DNA from: a virus
IMG/VR virus record: IMGVR_UViG_3300000327_000004
Coordinates: 1-38,074 of that record
Strand: one strand, 5' to 3'
DNA length: 38,074 nucleotides
Of the stretch, positions 8,149 through 15,453 are shown in pieces. The notes under the pieces are model-generated. The model was not told the origin of the DNA. It searched no databases and saw only the letters and a list, made by a program, of their open reading frames with translations. Position 1 is the stretch's first letter. Each line of letters begins with the position of its first letter. A program made the translations under genes and the position numbers.

Positions 8149-9722
8149 TGGGCGGCTGGAGCGACGAGTTCCTCGCGTTCCTCGCCGGCCGCGCCGCCGA
8201 GCCGGCGTTCCTGCTCCGTGTCGTCGGGTCGGACGAGATTGCGGACGCGCCGGGGGACGCCACCCTGGAGCTTGCCTCGCACGCGCGCTACGGGCCGGCG
8301 CTCATCGCGGGCCCGCCGCGCATGGGGGAGGCGCGCGTCTCGCCGGTTTCGTGGTCCGCCACCATCGCCGCCTGGTCGCTTCCCCTCCGCGTGCCGGACG
8401 AGTACCACGAGGCCATCGTCGAGGGGCTACCGCGGGGAACGGTGGTCGAGCTGCTCGCCGGGAAGCTGGGGTGGGATGCCGACTCGTTCCAGCGCATCGC
8501 CATCGGGCAGGTGCAGGACGTCGAGGGATGGGGGCCCGGGCTCGTGCTCCGGTGCGTGGACGCGCAGGGTTTGCTCGCAAAGCGCGTCTCGACGGTCGCG
8601 AGCGACGTTGACCTGTTCAAGAACACCGGCAACTCGACGACGCTCGCGTCGGCCTACACCCCCGGCGATTCGACGCTAGACGTGAGCGTCGCCGCCACGT
8701 TCGAGCGCGAGTCGTCGGGCGTGGGCGTCGTGAAGGTGCAGGGCGACTCGGGGTCGCTGTTCTACCTGACCTACACGGGCGTCTCGGGGAACACCCTGAC
8801 GGGCGTCTCGGCGACTGGGCAGTACGGCACCACCGCCGAGGCGGCGTCGGTCGGCAACCTCGTCTACAACGTCGCCTTGCTGCGCGGGCATCCGTTGACC
8901 ATCGCCGGGCGGGCGCTCCTCTCCGGCGGAACGGCGGGCACGCCCTGGAACGTCTACCCGGCGACGTGGGGCTACGGCCTGCCGGAACGTCTCGTCGACC
9001 TCGACGACCTCGTCGACTGGCGCACGGCGCTCGCCGTCGCGTCGGGAACCTACCTGTGGGAGCTCCTCGTCGACGCGCCGAAGGGCGACGCGTGGCGCGA
9101 GTTCTGGAGCGACGCGTTCGCCCGCGGGGGGGTCTGGCTCGTCACCCGGCAGGGGCAGCTTGCGTTCCGGGCCGCGCAGACGCCCGAGGACGCGGCGATC
9201 TGGTCGGGGTGGACCATCGACGAGTCGGCGGTAGTGGCCGTGCAGTCGCTCCAGCGGTGGGACCAGTCGCGGGCGGCGTCGGCGCGCGAGGTGAAGATCC
9301 GCACCTACGACGCGGCGGCGGGCGCCGAGTCGACGTTGTCGTGGCTCATCTCGTCGACGCTCGACCGCAGCGGCCTACCGGCGGAACGCCTGCTCGAGTA
9401 CGACCTCTCGGACGTCGTCTGGACGAACAACGACGCCGTTGAGGACGAGGTTGCGGCCCGACTCGCCCGGTGGGTTCACGTCATCCCGGAGCGGCTGCGA
9501 CTCGTCCTCCGTGGGCTGCACTGGGCCGGCCTGGTCCCCGGGGACGTGGTCGCACTTGACCTCCCCCGGCTGCGCGGGCGGGTCGAGGGGAAGACGGCGG
9601 GCGGGTTCGCCGGGGTGCGGGCGCTCGTTACGGCCGTGGCCCCCGACTGGGAACGCTGGACGACTGGGGTCGAGCTGCTCGTCGTCGCCGAGTCGCCCTC
9701 GGTGAGCATCGGGAGGACGTGA
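8148..9722 (+). CDS. Tail hub / baseplate protein
   Basis: A 524-residue protein; the ATG overlaps the previous TGA. An in-frame GTG at 8112 would add 12 residues but lies inside the previous gene, so the coupled ATG is chosen. Residues 1-150 form beta-rich domains with the pattern FLLRVVGSDEIADAPGD; a Gly/Ser/Thr-rich insertion lies near residues 165-250, and the carboxy half carries EVKIRTYDAAAGAES and LRLVLRGLHWAGLVPGDVVAL, as seen in hub proteins that organise phage tail tips. Position between distal tail and fibre genes supports this. Confidence 0.6.
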   Translation: MGGWSDEFLAFLAGRAAEPAFLLRVVGSDEIADAPGDATLELASHARYGPALIAGPPRMGEARVSPVSWSATIAAWSLPLRVPDEYHEAIVEGLPRGTVVELLAGKLGWDADSFQRIAIGQVQDVEGWGPGLVLRCVDAQGLLAKRVSTVASDVDLFKNTGNSTTLASAYTPGDSTLDVSVAATFERESSGVGVVKVQGDSGSLFYLTYTGVSGNTLTGVSATGQYGTTAEAASVGNLVYNVALLRGHPLTIAGRALLSGGTAGTPWNVYPATWGYGLPERLVDLDDLVDWRTALAVASGTYLWELLVDAPKGDAWREFWSDAFARGGVWLVTRQGQLAFRAAQTPEDAAIWSGWTIDESAVVAVQSLQRWDQSRAASAREVKIRTYDAAAGAESTLSWLISSTLDRSGLPAERLLEYDLSDVVWTNNDAVEDEVAARLARWVHVIPERLRLVLRGLHWAGLVPGDVVALDLPRLRGRVEGKTAGGFAGVRALVTAVAPDWERWTTGVELLVVAESPSVSIGRT

Positions 9723-10660
9723 TGAAGGTGCCGAGACGGCGCAGGGCTCCGGGCATCGCTGCGCGCGCCGAGTCGGAAGTCTACGTCGACGCGCGCACCG
9801 GGCGGCTGCACGTCGCGCACCCGGACGGGCAGGTGTTCGACCTGGAGACGCTCGCCCACCTGGGCGTGACGAAGGGCGACTTGCTCGTCTACGACGGGTC
9901 GAGGTGGCGCTTCATGCCCGCCGGCGCCTCCGGCGAGGTGCTGACCGTCGACCCGACGGCGCCGATGGGCGTCGCGTGGGCGCCGACTGGAAGCGGCGCT
10001 GGCGGGGCCGCCGACTCGGTCCCCGTCCCGGACACGCGCCGGGTGGTCTTCTGGACGGCGGACCACCGCACCAACAACCTGGAGGGCGCGGGCGGCCCGA
10101 ATCTGCCGACCGAGGGCTTGTTCGACTCGCACGTCATCGCCGCCGACGGAGCGTTCCTGCGCCGGCGTTCCTCGACGACCGCCGGCTACAAGGGCGGGTG
10201 GAAGTGGCAAGGGTCGGCAACGCAGCTCGCGACTCGGCGCGACTGGGCGCCGGAGTTCCGCTGCCGGTTCCGAACGGGGCCGTCGAACGCCGGGGTGACC
10301 TACTGGGTCGGGCTGTGGCGGATCGACCTCCTGCCGACTCAGGCGGCGGCGCAGACGACGTACCACCTCGCCCTCCGCGCCGCCGACGGCACGGACACCA
10401 ACTGGCAGCTCTCGGGGGCCGACGGCACGTCGCAGGCGGTCGTAGACACGGGCGTTCCGGTCGCCGCCGACACGACCTACCGGCTGCGGCTGAAGCTCGA
10501 CTCGTCGGGCGCGCAGGCGTGGCTCGATGGAACGGCGCTGTCGGTTCCGTCGGTTCTGCCTGGAACATCGGACGCGCTCGGCTTCGTCGTCCTCGCCTAC
10601 ACGCAGGGCGGGGTCGCGGCGAAGATCGCGTGCGCCTCGGTGTACCTGGAGACGGAGTGA
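9722..10660 (+). CDS. Tail fibre / receptor-binding protein
   Basis: A 312-residue protein starting at an ATG overlapping the TGA of the hub gene (GGGAGG just upstream). It has a short basic amino end, then the segment TKGDLLVYDGSRWRFMPAG with GEVLTVDPTAPMGVAWAPTG, a repeat-like pattern common in phage fibres before a Gly-rich hinge (residues 95-103). The carboxy 200 residues are a beta-rich module with a lectin or jelly-roll look (YRLRLKLDSSGAQAWLDGT). It probably contacts the host cell surface. The receptor cannot be read from sequence. Confidence 0.65.
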   Translation: MKVPRRRRAPGIAARAESEVYVDARTGRLHVAHPDGQVFDLETLAHLGVTKGDLLVYDGSRWRFMPAGASGEVLTVDPTAPMGVAWAPTGSGAGGAADSVPVPDTRRVVFWTADHRTNNLEGAGGPNLPTEGLFDSHVIAADGAFLRRRSSTTAGYKGGWKWQGSATQLATRRDWAPEFRCRFRTGPSNAGVTYWVGLWRIDLLPTQAAAQTTYHLALRAADGTDTNWQLSGADGTSQAVVDTGVPVAADTTYRLRLKLDSSGAQAWLDGTALSVPSVLPGTSDALGFVVLAYTQGGVAAKIACASVYLETE

Positions 10661-10685
10661 CGGGCGTGGCGCCGGGCGCTACGAT
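10657..10685 (+). promoter_or_regulatory. Candidate sigma-70-type promoter before the endolysin gene
   Basis: GTGACG at 10,657-10,662 and TACGAT at 10,680-10,685, 17 bases apart, overlap the end of the fibre gene. The endolysin ATG is only 10 bases past the -10 box, so the transcript would have almost no leader. Confidence 0.45.
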
Positions 10686-10694
10686 GGGGACGGC

Positions 10695-11168
10695 ATGAGG
10701 GCGCTTCACCAGGTCGAGCGGATCATCGTCCACCACGCCGCCATTCCGGCCGGCGAGGCGACGCTGGAGCGCATCCGGCGCGAACACGTAGAGGGACGCG
10801 GCTGGCGCGACATCGGCTATCACTTCGTCGTCGAGCTGGGGCCCGGCGGCGTGTGGCGCGTGCGGGCGGGCCGCCCCACCTGGGCGGAGGGGGCGCACTG
10901 CCGGGCGAGCGGCATGAACCGGCGCTCCCTCGGCGTCTGCCTCGCCGGGTACTGGTCGCCGGGGCACGACGGCGCGCCGCCGCCGGAAGCGTGGCGCCTG
11001 CTCGTGTCGCTTCTGGCCGCGCTGTGCCACGACCGGGGGCTCGTCGCCGCCAACATCCTCGGCCACCGCGAGGTGCCGGGGGCGAAGACGGAGTGCCCCG
11101 GACGGAGCTTCGGCCTGGACGCACTGCGCCGAGACGTGGGAAAGCTTCTTCGGAACGGGAGGAACTGA
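10695..11168 (+). CDS. Endolysin, N-acetylmuramoyl-L-alanine amidase (amidase_2/PGRP type)
   Basis: A 157-residue zinc amidase that would cut the bond between muramic acid and the peptide stem of peptidoglycan for lysis. Zinc ligands of the T7-lysozyme family are visible: His13/His14 in IIVHHAA, His124 in GHREVPG and Cys134 in TECPG. The YHFVVELGPGGVWRVR strand pair and GMNRRSLGVCLAG loop are also family features. It has no signal peptide or extra wall-binding domain, so a holin is needed; a candidate lies two genes on. Its length equals a single catalytic domain. Confidence 0.9.
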   Translation: MRALHQVERIIVHHAAIPAGEATLERIRREHVEGRGWRDIGYHFVVELGPGGVWRVRAGRPTWAEGAHCRASGMNRRSLGVCLAGYWSPGHDGAPPPEAWRLLVSLLAALCHDRGLVAANILGHREVPGAKTECPGRSFGLDALRRDVGKLLRNGRN

Positions 11169-11407
11169 TGCGAGCGAGCGGACTGCTGCGGGTACGGACG
11201 CACCGAGTCGACCTCGACGCCCTCGCTGGCGCCGCGCTGGCCGGCGACCTGGAGCGCGTGGCGGCCATCCTTGACGACGCGCTGGAGTTCCGGGGGCTCC
11301 TCGGGCCCGTCTTCGAGGCGATCGACGGCCCCCTGTTCGCGGCCACGGCGGAACTCCTCGTCGGCGTCGCCGAGCAGGCGATTCGGCGCGCCAGCTCCGG
11401 GGGCTGA
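11168..11407 (+). CDS. Small protein in the lysis cassette, unknown
   Basis: Seventy-nine residues from an ATG overlapping the endolysin TGA. The sequence is Ala/Leu-rich and helical (LDALAGAALAGDLERVAAIL) with acidic residues throughout, so it is unlikely to span a membrane. Placement between amidase and candidate holin suggests a role in lysis timing or simply an accessory protein. I do not recognise it. Confidence 0.55.
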   Translation: MRASGLLRVRTHRVDLDALAGAALAGDLERVAAILDDALEFRGLLGPVFEAIDGPLFAATAELLVGVAEQAIRRASSGG

Positions 11408-11409
11408 CG

Positions 11410-11850
11410 ATGCGCTGCCGGAACTGGACGTGCGCCGTCCGTACCGCGCTGGGGGCCGTCGCCTACGGGGCGGGCTTCACTGGCGTCGCCCTCGCGGCGG
11501 ACTCGGGGGCGCTCTCGCAGCTCGACCCCCTCCAGCTCGGGGTTGGCGGCGTCGGCCTGGCCCTCGCCTGGCACGCCCTCGGCCTCGCCCGCGACGTGGT
11601 CCGCGCCCGCGCTGCTCGCCGAGAAGGCGCCGGCGCTACCGAGTGCCGGTGGGGCTCGAAGCAGGACCGCAAGCTCGACGCCCTCCACCGCGCCTACATC
11701 GACCCGCGCGGGGGCCCCACGAGCGCCGGCGAGCGCGCCTACGAGCTGCTCGACGAGCTGGCGCCGGCGATTCGGCAGCTCGCGGAGGCCGTACCGCTCC
11801 TCGTCGAGGAGCTGCGCGCGCTGCGGACGGAACGTAGGCGCGCAGTGTAG
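11410..11850 (+). CDS. Candidate holin (two membrane segments)
   Basis: A 146-residue protein with two hydrophobic segments, about residues 10-30 (ALGAVAYGAGFTGVALA) and 42-62 (LGVGGVGLALAWHALGLA), separated by a short polar turn. A long polar, charged carboxy half follows and ends RTERRRAV. Two membrane helices next to an endolysin that lacks a signal peptide make a holin likely. The carboxy half is longer than in most holins and could serve in regulation or bind a partner. Confidence 0.6.
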   Translation: MRCRNWTCAVRTALGAVAYGAGFTGVALAADSGALSQLDPLQLGVGGVGLALAWHALGLARDVVRARAARREGAGATECRWGSKQDRKLDALHRAYIDPRGGPTSAGERAYELLDELAPAIRQLAEAVPLLVEELRALRTERRRAV

Positions 11851-11872
11851 GACCGGACCCCACGCTGCGAGA

Positions 11873-11901
11873 TTGCGCGTCGGCGCCCCATTGGGTACAC
11901 T
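11873..11901 (+). promoter_or_regulatory. Promoter of the csf-cysH cassette
   Basis: TTGCGC at 11,873-11,878 and TACACT at 11,896-11,901 with a 17-base spacer form a good sigma-70 match in the only gap (57 bases) before csf1. The start GTG at 11,908 is where transcription itself would begin, so the message is predicted to be leaderless; no Shine-Dalgarno sequence is present. Confidence 0.65.
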
Positions 11902-11907
11902 CTCGAC

Positions 11908-12936
11908 GTGGTTGGTTCCGCCGCCCGCGCCCGGCACCTCATCGGCGCTGCCCTCGGCGCAGAGTCGGGTTCGTGCCGGTGCGCGGTATGCGGCGAGTCG
12001 CCGTTCGTGCCAGCCGTGCCGACGAAGCGAGCGTTCGGCACGGGCTTCACCGACTATGACCTCCTCCTCGACGGCGACGCCGAGGAGGTCTGCGACGGCT
12101 GCGCGAGAATGTTGCGCGGCCAGCCGGGCAGCGACCCGCCGCCGTTGCGACTCTCGTCGTTCGTTGTCGTCGGCGGCGAGCTGCACCGAGTCGGCATAGA
12201 CGACCTCGTCGCCGTGCTGCGCGAACCGCCCGGCGACATCGAGGTGGTTGGCTGGGCGAAGACGCGGAAGAAGCACGCGTCGTTGCGGTGCGGGGTCTGC
12301 TCGCCCTCTCGACTCGCCGTCGGCTGCGACGACGGAACGATCATCTGGCGCCCCAGCAAGGACGCGACGCTGCTCGACGCTGTGGCCGCCCTTCGATGCG
12401 TCGCCAGCCGAGAGGAGATCCTGACGGGCGAGTACCGGCCGCGTTCCGTGCGCGCCCTCGGTGACGCCTGGCGCGAGCACGAACGCGTGATCGCCTGTTA
12501 CCGGCCGTCCCTCGCGCTCGAGATGGCCGTGGCGGTCGTCCGCAGGCCCGAAAACGCCGACACGCAGGAGGTGGAGATGGAGCTTCCGCGCGAATACCAC
12601 GACGCGGCCGCGCTGCTCGGTCCGCTGGCGTCCGCGAGCGCGTGGCGGGCGCAGGACCCGATCCGCTTCTGGAATGAGTTCCTGCCGCGCCGTCTCGACG
12701 CCGCGTCCACGTGCGGTTCCCTCGCCGAGTGGACGGGCTACGTCATGCAGGCCCTCGACGTGGACTCGTCGCTTCCGTGGGTGACCGACGCGGTGACGGC
12801 CGACATCGAGGACGAGGCGGCGGTACTCCGCGTTCTCCGCTCCGACTACCGGCTCGTCATCGCGCTCGTGCAGGCGCGGAACCGGCGGCGGCACGAGGCG
12901 AAGGACGCGGACCCCCAGGCCGAGATTCCGTTCTAG
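11908..12936 (+). CDS. csf1: Csf1-like protein of a type IV CRISPR-Cas effector (possible Cas11 fusion)
   Basis: A 342-residue protein. Residues 23-70 form a zinc-binding module with C25xxC28 and C62xxC65 around FGTGFTDYDLLL, the arrangement of Csf1, the signature large subunit (Cas8-like) of type IV systems. A second region (GWAKTRKKHASLRCGVC, then a WRPSKD strand) fits the Csf1 core. From about residue 190 on, the chain becomes helical (REYHDAAALLGPLASASAWR to the end), longer than ordinary Csf1 and possibly a fused Cas11 small subunit, which is otherwise missing. It is followed after 8 bases by csf2. Predicted leaderless GTG start. The call is from motifs and neighbours, not from a database search. 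Confidence 0.75.
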   Translation: MVGSAARARHLIGAALGAESGSCRCAVCGESPFVPAVPTKRAFGTGFTDYDLLLDGDAEEVCDGCARMLRGQPGSDPPPLRLSSFVVVGGELHRVGIDDLVAVLREPPGDIEVVGWAKTRKKHASLRCGVCSPSRLAVGCDDGTIIWRPSKDATLLDAVAALRCVASREEILTGEYRPRSVRALGDAWREHERVIACYRPSLALEMAVAVVRRPENADTQEVEMELPREYHDAAALLGPLASASAWRAQDPIRFWNEFLPRRLDAASTCGSLAEWTGYVMQALDVDSSLPWVTDAVTADIEDEAAVLRVLRSDYRLVIALVQARNRRRHEAKDADPQAEIPF

Positions 12937-12944
12937 GAGGCGTC

Positions 12945-13760
12945 ATGATTCGGCACGTCATTCGGCTGCGCGCGCCGCTCTCGCACGGCGATCCCGGGCT
13001 CGCCACCGGGAACGTTCTGCGCTTCCGCCGCATCCCGGCGACGAACCGTGAGCGGCGCTACATGATCCCGGCGATCTCGGCGGGGGCGCTGCGAGGCGTC
13101 GTCCGCCGGCTGCTCTGGCGCGAGGTCTTCGACCTCTGCGACCTGTCGCGCGAGTCGGTCGGGTCGCCGGCCTGGGACCGGCTCTACGCGGCGCTCGCGA
13201 ACGGCGGGCACCTGGAGAAGGCAGAGGCAACGGTCGACCCGAACGCGATCCGGGAGCTTCGCGCGTCGCTTCCCGTGCTCTCGCTGCTCGGGTCGGCGCT
13301 CTACGACCGATTCGTCGCCGGCCGCCTGTCGCTCTCGCATTCGTGGCTGCGGTGCCGCGAGGCCGTCGAGTGCCGTCTCGTCGACTCGGCGGAAATGCCC
13401 ATCCGCGACCTCGTGGCCGACTTCTCGACGGCGCGGCACGTCGACCGCGAGGAGCAGTCGCCCGAAGTGTCCGGCGTGACGCCGATGCCCGCGACCGTCG
13501 AGGTGGTCGTCGCAGGCGCGGAGTTCCAGGGCCGGGGCTACTGCGCGGCAACGCTGGAGGCGTCCGCGTGGGCGCACGGGCTCGACCTCGTGCGCCACCT
13601 TGGCGGCAAGTCCGGGCAGGGGTGCGGCGAGGTGGAGGTCGAGCACGACGGCGACGGCGCCCGCTATGTCGAGTGGCTCGGCGAGAACGTCGAGCCGCTG
13701 CGCGAGAGGCTGCTGCGCCTCGCCGAGGAGATCACGAGCCGGCGCAAGCGGAAGGGTTGA
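12945..13760 (+). CDS. csf2: Csf2, Cas7-like backbone subunit of type IV effector
   Basis: A 271-residue RAMP-type protein with a strong ribosome site (CTAGGAGGCGTCATG). It begins with the RNA-recognition-like strand MIRHVIRLRAPLSHGD, followed by MIPAISAGALRGVVRR, the motif that in Csf2/Cas7 reads P.ISGN.LRG. Further family features are ALANGGHLEKAE, LPVLSLLGSALYDRFVAGRL, the thumb-like STARHVDREEQS, and the closing Gly-rich GGKSGQGCGEVEVE. Cas7 subunits polymerise along guide RNA; in type IV-B they do so without a known array. Overlap in order csf1-csf2-csf3 is diagnostic. This is the clearest member of the cassette. Confidence 0.85.
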   Translation: MIRHVIRLRAPLSHGDPGLATGNVLRFRRIPATNRERRYMIPAISAGALRGVVRRLLWREVFDLCDLSRESVGSPAWDRLYAALANGGHLEKAEATVDPNAIRELRASLPVLSLLGSALYDRFVAGRLSLSHSWLRCREAVECRLVDSAEMPIRDLVADFSTARHVDREEQSPEVSGVTPMPATVEVVVAGAEFQGRGYCAATLEASAWAHGLDLVRHLGGKSGQGCGEVEVEHDGDGARYVEWLGENVEPLRERLLRLAEEITSRRKRKG

Positions 13761-13762
13761 CG

Positions 13763-14551
13763 ATGCCGATTCGCCCCCTCCGTGTCGTCGCCGAGCTTGC
13801 CGGCCCTCTCGCCGACTCGGGCGACCCGCCGCACCTCGACGGGCTGTTGGCGCTCGCGTGGGTGCGCCGACACGCGAAGATGCTGGACCTGCCGCGCCCC
13901 TCGCGCTTCGACGGCGGGGCGAGCCTCGCGCAGGAACCGCACCTTCCGCTCGCCCGCGTCGAGTGGGACGGGCGGTACGTCTGGCTCGCGTCCGCCGCGC
14001 TCTACGACGAGCCGAAGACGCCGGCCGCAATCTGGTCCGTCAAGCGCCGAGACGTAGAGGACTTCGAGCGGCTGGCGCGAAAGGTGAACGTCGTCTCCGG
14101 CCCGGCGAAAAACGCCCGCGTGCGCGCGGATGGGCTCGTTACGCCCCGCGCCGTCTGGTACGCCTGGGGCGACCGCCGAGAGGTGGTTCGCGCGCTCCGG
14201 CTGATCTGGGGCCGCGAGTCGGCGCCGCACGGGCAGGTCGGCTCGCGGCGGCGCACGGGCTCGGGGCAGATCCTCCGGTGGCGAGTCGAGGAGGTGCCCG
14301 AACTGGCCCCGGAATCGCCGCTGGTTCGCTCCGGCGTCGCGGCCCGCAATCTACCCCTGCCGTGGGCTGCGGGGGCGGCTGGGGCCAAATACGGCGGCGT
14401 GCGGCCGCCCTACTGGCACCCGGCCACGATGGAGCAGGTCGTCCCGCCGGGGATACCCGTCGAGCTCCTACCGGAAGTGGTCGCCGCCTGCACCTGGGCG
14501 GCCGGAGGCGGACGTGGCCCTCGTCCAGTGCCCTCGGCTGACGGACGCTGA
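13763..14551 (+). CDS. csf3: Csf3, Cas5-like subunit of type IV effector
   Basis: A 262-residue protein starting two bases after csf2. The opening PLRVVAELAGPLADSG...HLDGLLALAW matches the Csf3/Cas5 pattern (a first RAMP strand followed by LDGLLA). The later elements IWSVKRRD, VTPRAVWYAWGDRREVVRAL and GSRRRTGSGQILRW, a Gly-rich loop, also fit. Cas5-type proteins cap the 5' end of the guide RNA. The last 38 bases overlap the cysH start. The carboxy end past residue 245 is low-complexity and probably not conserved. Confidence 0.8.
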   Translation: MPIRPLRVVAELAGPLADSGDPPHLDGLLALAWVRRHAKMLDLPRPSRFDGGASLAQEPHLPLARVEWDGRYVWLASAALYDEPKTPAAIWSVKRRDVEDFERLARKVNVVSGPAKNARVRADGLVTPRAVWYAWGDRREVVRALRLIWGRESAPHGQVGSRRRTGSGQILRWRVEEVPELAPESPLVRSGVAARNLPLPWAAGAAGAKYGGVRPPYWHPATMEQVVPPGIPVELLPEVVAACTWAAGGGRGPRPVPSADGR

Positions 14552-15293
14552 CCTCGAGGTCTGGCGCAGAAACGAGGCCGCCGACCGGCTCTACGCCGTG
14601 CGGTTTCGGCGCCGTCTCGACCGTCTCGCCGCGCAGGCACGCAGCGTCATCCGCGACGCGCTGAATCGCGGCCCCGCCTACGTGTCGATCTCGTGGGGCA
14701 AGGACAGCCTCGTCGTGCTCGACCTCGCCCTCTCCGTGGACCCGAACGTTCTGGTGGTCCACATCGTCCAGGGCGCGGCCGCGAACCCTGACGACATGCT
14801 CGTGCGCGACGAGGCTCTCGCCAGGTGGCCGCTCAACTACATCGAGGTCGACTGCGACCGCGACGCCGAGTACACGTGGAGCACCTGGGTCGAGCAGACT
14901 CGGGCGGCGTCAGAGTTCGGCCGCCGAATCGTCGGCATTCGAGCCGAGGAGTCGCGCCAGCGGCAGTTGTCCGCCGCAGTGCACGGCTACGCGACCGAGC
15001 ACTCGATCCGCCCGATCCTGCGCTGGCGAGTTGCCGACGTGTGGGCGTGGATCGCCCGGCGCGACCTGCCGGCCCACCCCGTCTATGCAATGACCGGCGG
15101 CGGCGTGTGGCCGCGCGAATGGCTGCGCGTCGGCGGGCTCCTCGACTTCGACCAGGTGCACTCGATGGGCACCGGCCTCGGGCGCGCAGAGTGGGAGCGC
15201 CGTTACTACGGTGGCGTAGCCGTCGAATCGTGGCTACGCTGGAGCAGAAAGGAGGCGAACATGGACCGAGGCAAGGGCAAGGGCGGCGACTAG
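14514..15293 (+). CDS. cysH: CysH-like PP-loop protein (PAPS reductase family) of the type IV-B cassette
   Basis: A 259-residue protein from a GTG, preceded by GGAGGCGGAC and overlapping csf3. It has the PP-loop SISWGKDS (residues 58-65) of the PAPS reductase / adenylate-forming ATPase group, with Trp in place of the first Gly of SGGKDS. GIRAEESRQR and the RPILRWRVADVWAWI segment are typical of CysH/DndC-like enzymes, which bind ATP or PAPS and act in sulfur or phosphorothioate chemistry. CysH-like genes accompany type IV-B CRISPR loci, which this neighbourhood matches. It lacks the Cys pair needed for iron-sulfur-type reductases, so its reaction is open. A stand-alone DNA-modifying role is the alternative. 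Confidence 0.8.
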   Translation: MALVQCPRLTDADLEVWRRNEAADRLYAVRFRRRLDRLAAQARSVIRDALNRGPAYVSISWGKDSLVVLDLALSVDPNVLVVHIVQGAAANPDDMLVRDEALARWPLNYIEVDCDRDAEYTWSTWVEQTRAASEFGRRIVGIRAEESRQRQLSAAVHGYATEHSIRPILRWRVADVWAWIARRDLPAHPVYAMTGGGVWPREWLRVGGLLDFDQVHSMGTGLGRAEWERRYYGGVAVESWLRWSRKEANMDRGKGKGGD

Positions 15294-15316
15294 GCGCGCC
15301 CGCGAAGTAGCCCGCC

Positions 15317-15385
15317 GCTATGGCTCGCCTTTGGCTCGCCGAGCCATAGCCGAGCCATATGCGCGACTATGAGCGCCGCGCATAG
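15317..15385 (+). repeat. Stem-loops and direct repeats after cysH
   Basis: A perfect 11-bp inverted repeat, GCTATGGCTCG (15,317-15,327) and CGAGCCATAGC (15,340-15,350), encloses 12 bases. CGAGCCATA is repeated in tandem at 15,340 and 15,351, and a second smaller stem pairs CTATG (15,367) with CATAG (15,381). It lies between cysH and the terminator, so it would be in the 3' end of the cassette transcript or in its own small RNA. Confidence 0.7.
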
Positions 15386-15399
15386 CCCGCGCATACACG

Positions 15400-15434
15400 A
15401 AGCCCCCGCCAGCTTCGGCTGCTGGCGGGGGCTT
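15400..15434. terminator. Strong convergent terminator hairpin
   Basis: A perfect 14-bp stem, AAGCCCCCGCCAGC and GCTGGCGGGGGCTT, with a 7-base TTCGGCT loop sits between the end of the rightward genes (15,293) and the end of the leftward genes (15,454). It can act in both directions, although neither side has a long T run. Confidence 0.75.
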
Positions 15435-15453
15435 GGTGTGTGGGCGGCGGGGG

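Noticed and set aside
14514-15293. Stand-alone DndC phosphorothioation enzyme
   Set aside because: No DndA, DndD or DndE partners are present, and the adjacent csf genes match the known CysH association of type IV-B; kept only as an alternative.
11851-15453. CRISPR array near the csf genes
   Set aside because: No set of regularly spaced direct repeats of 25-40 bases with unique spacers is visible; the repeats at 15,317-15,385 are short inverted and tandem units.
15293-15453. Phage attachment site or tRNA gene in the convergent gap
   Set aside because: No integrase gene is present and the stems do not form a cloverleaf; no tRNA-like T-loop sequence is visible.
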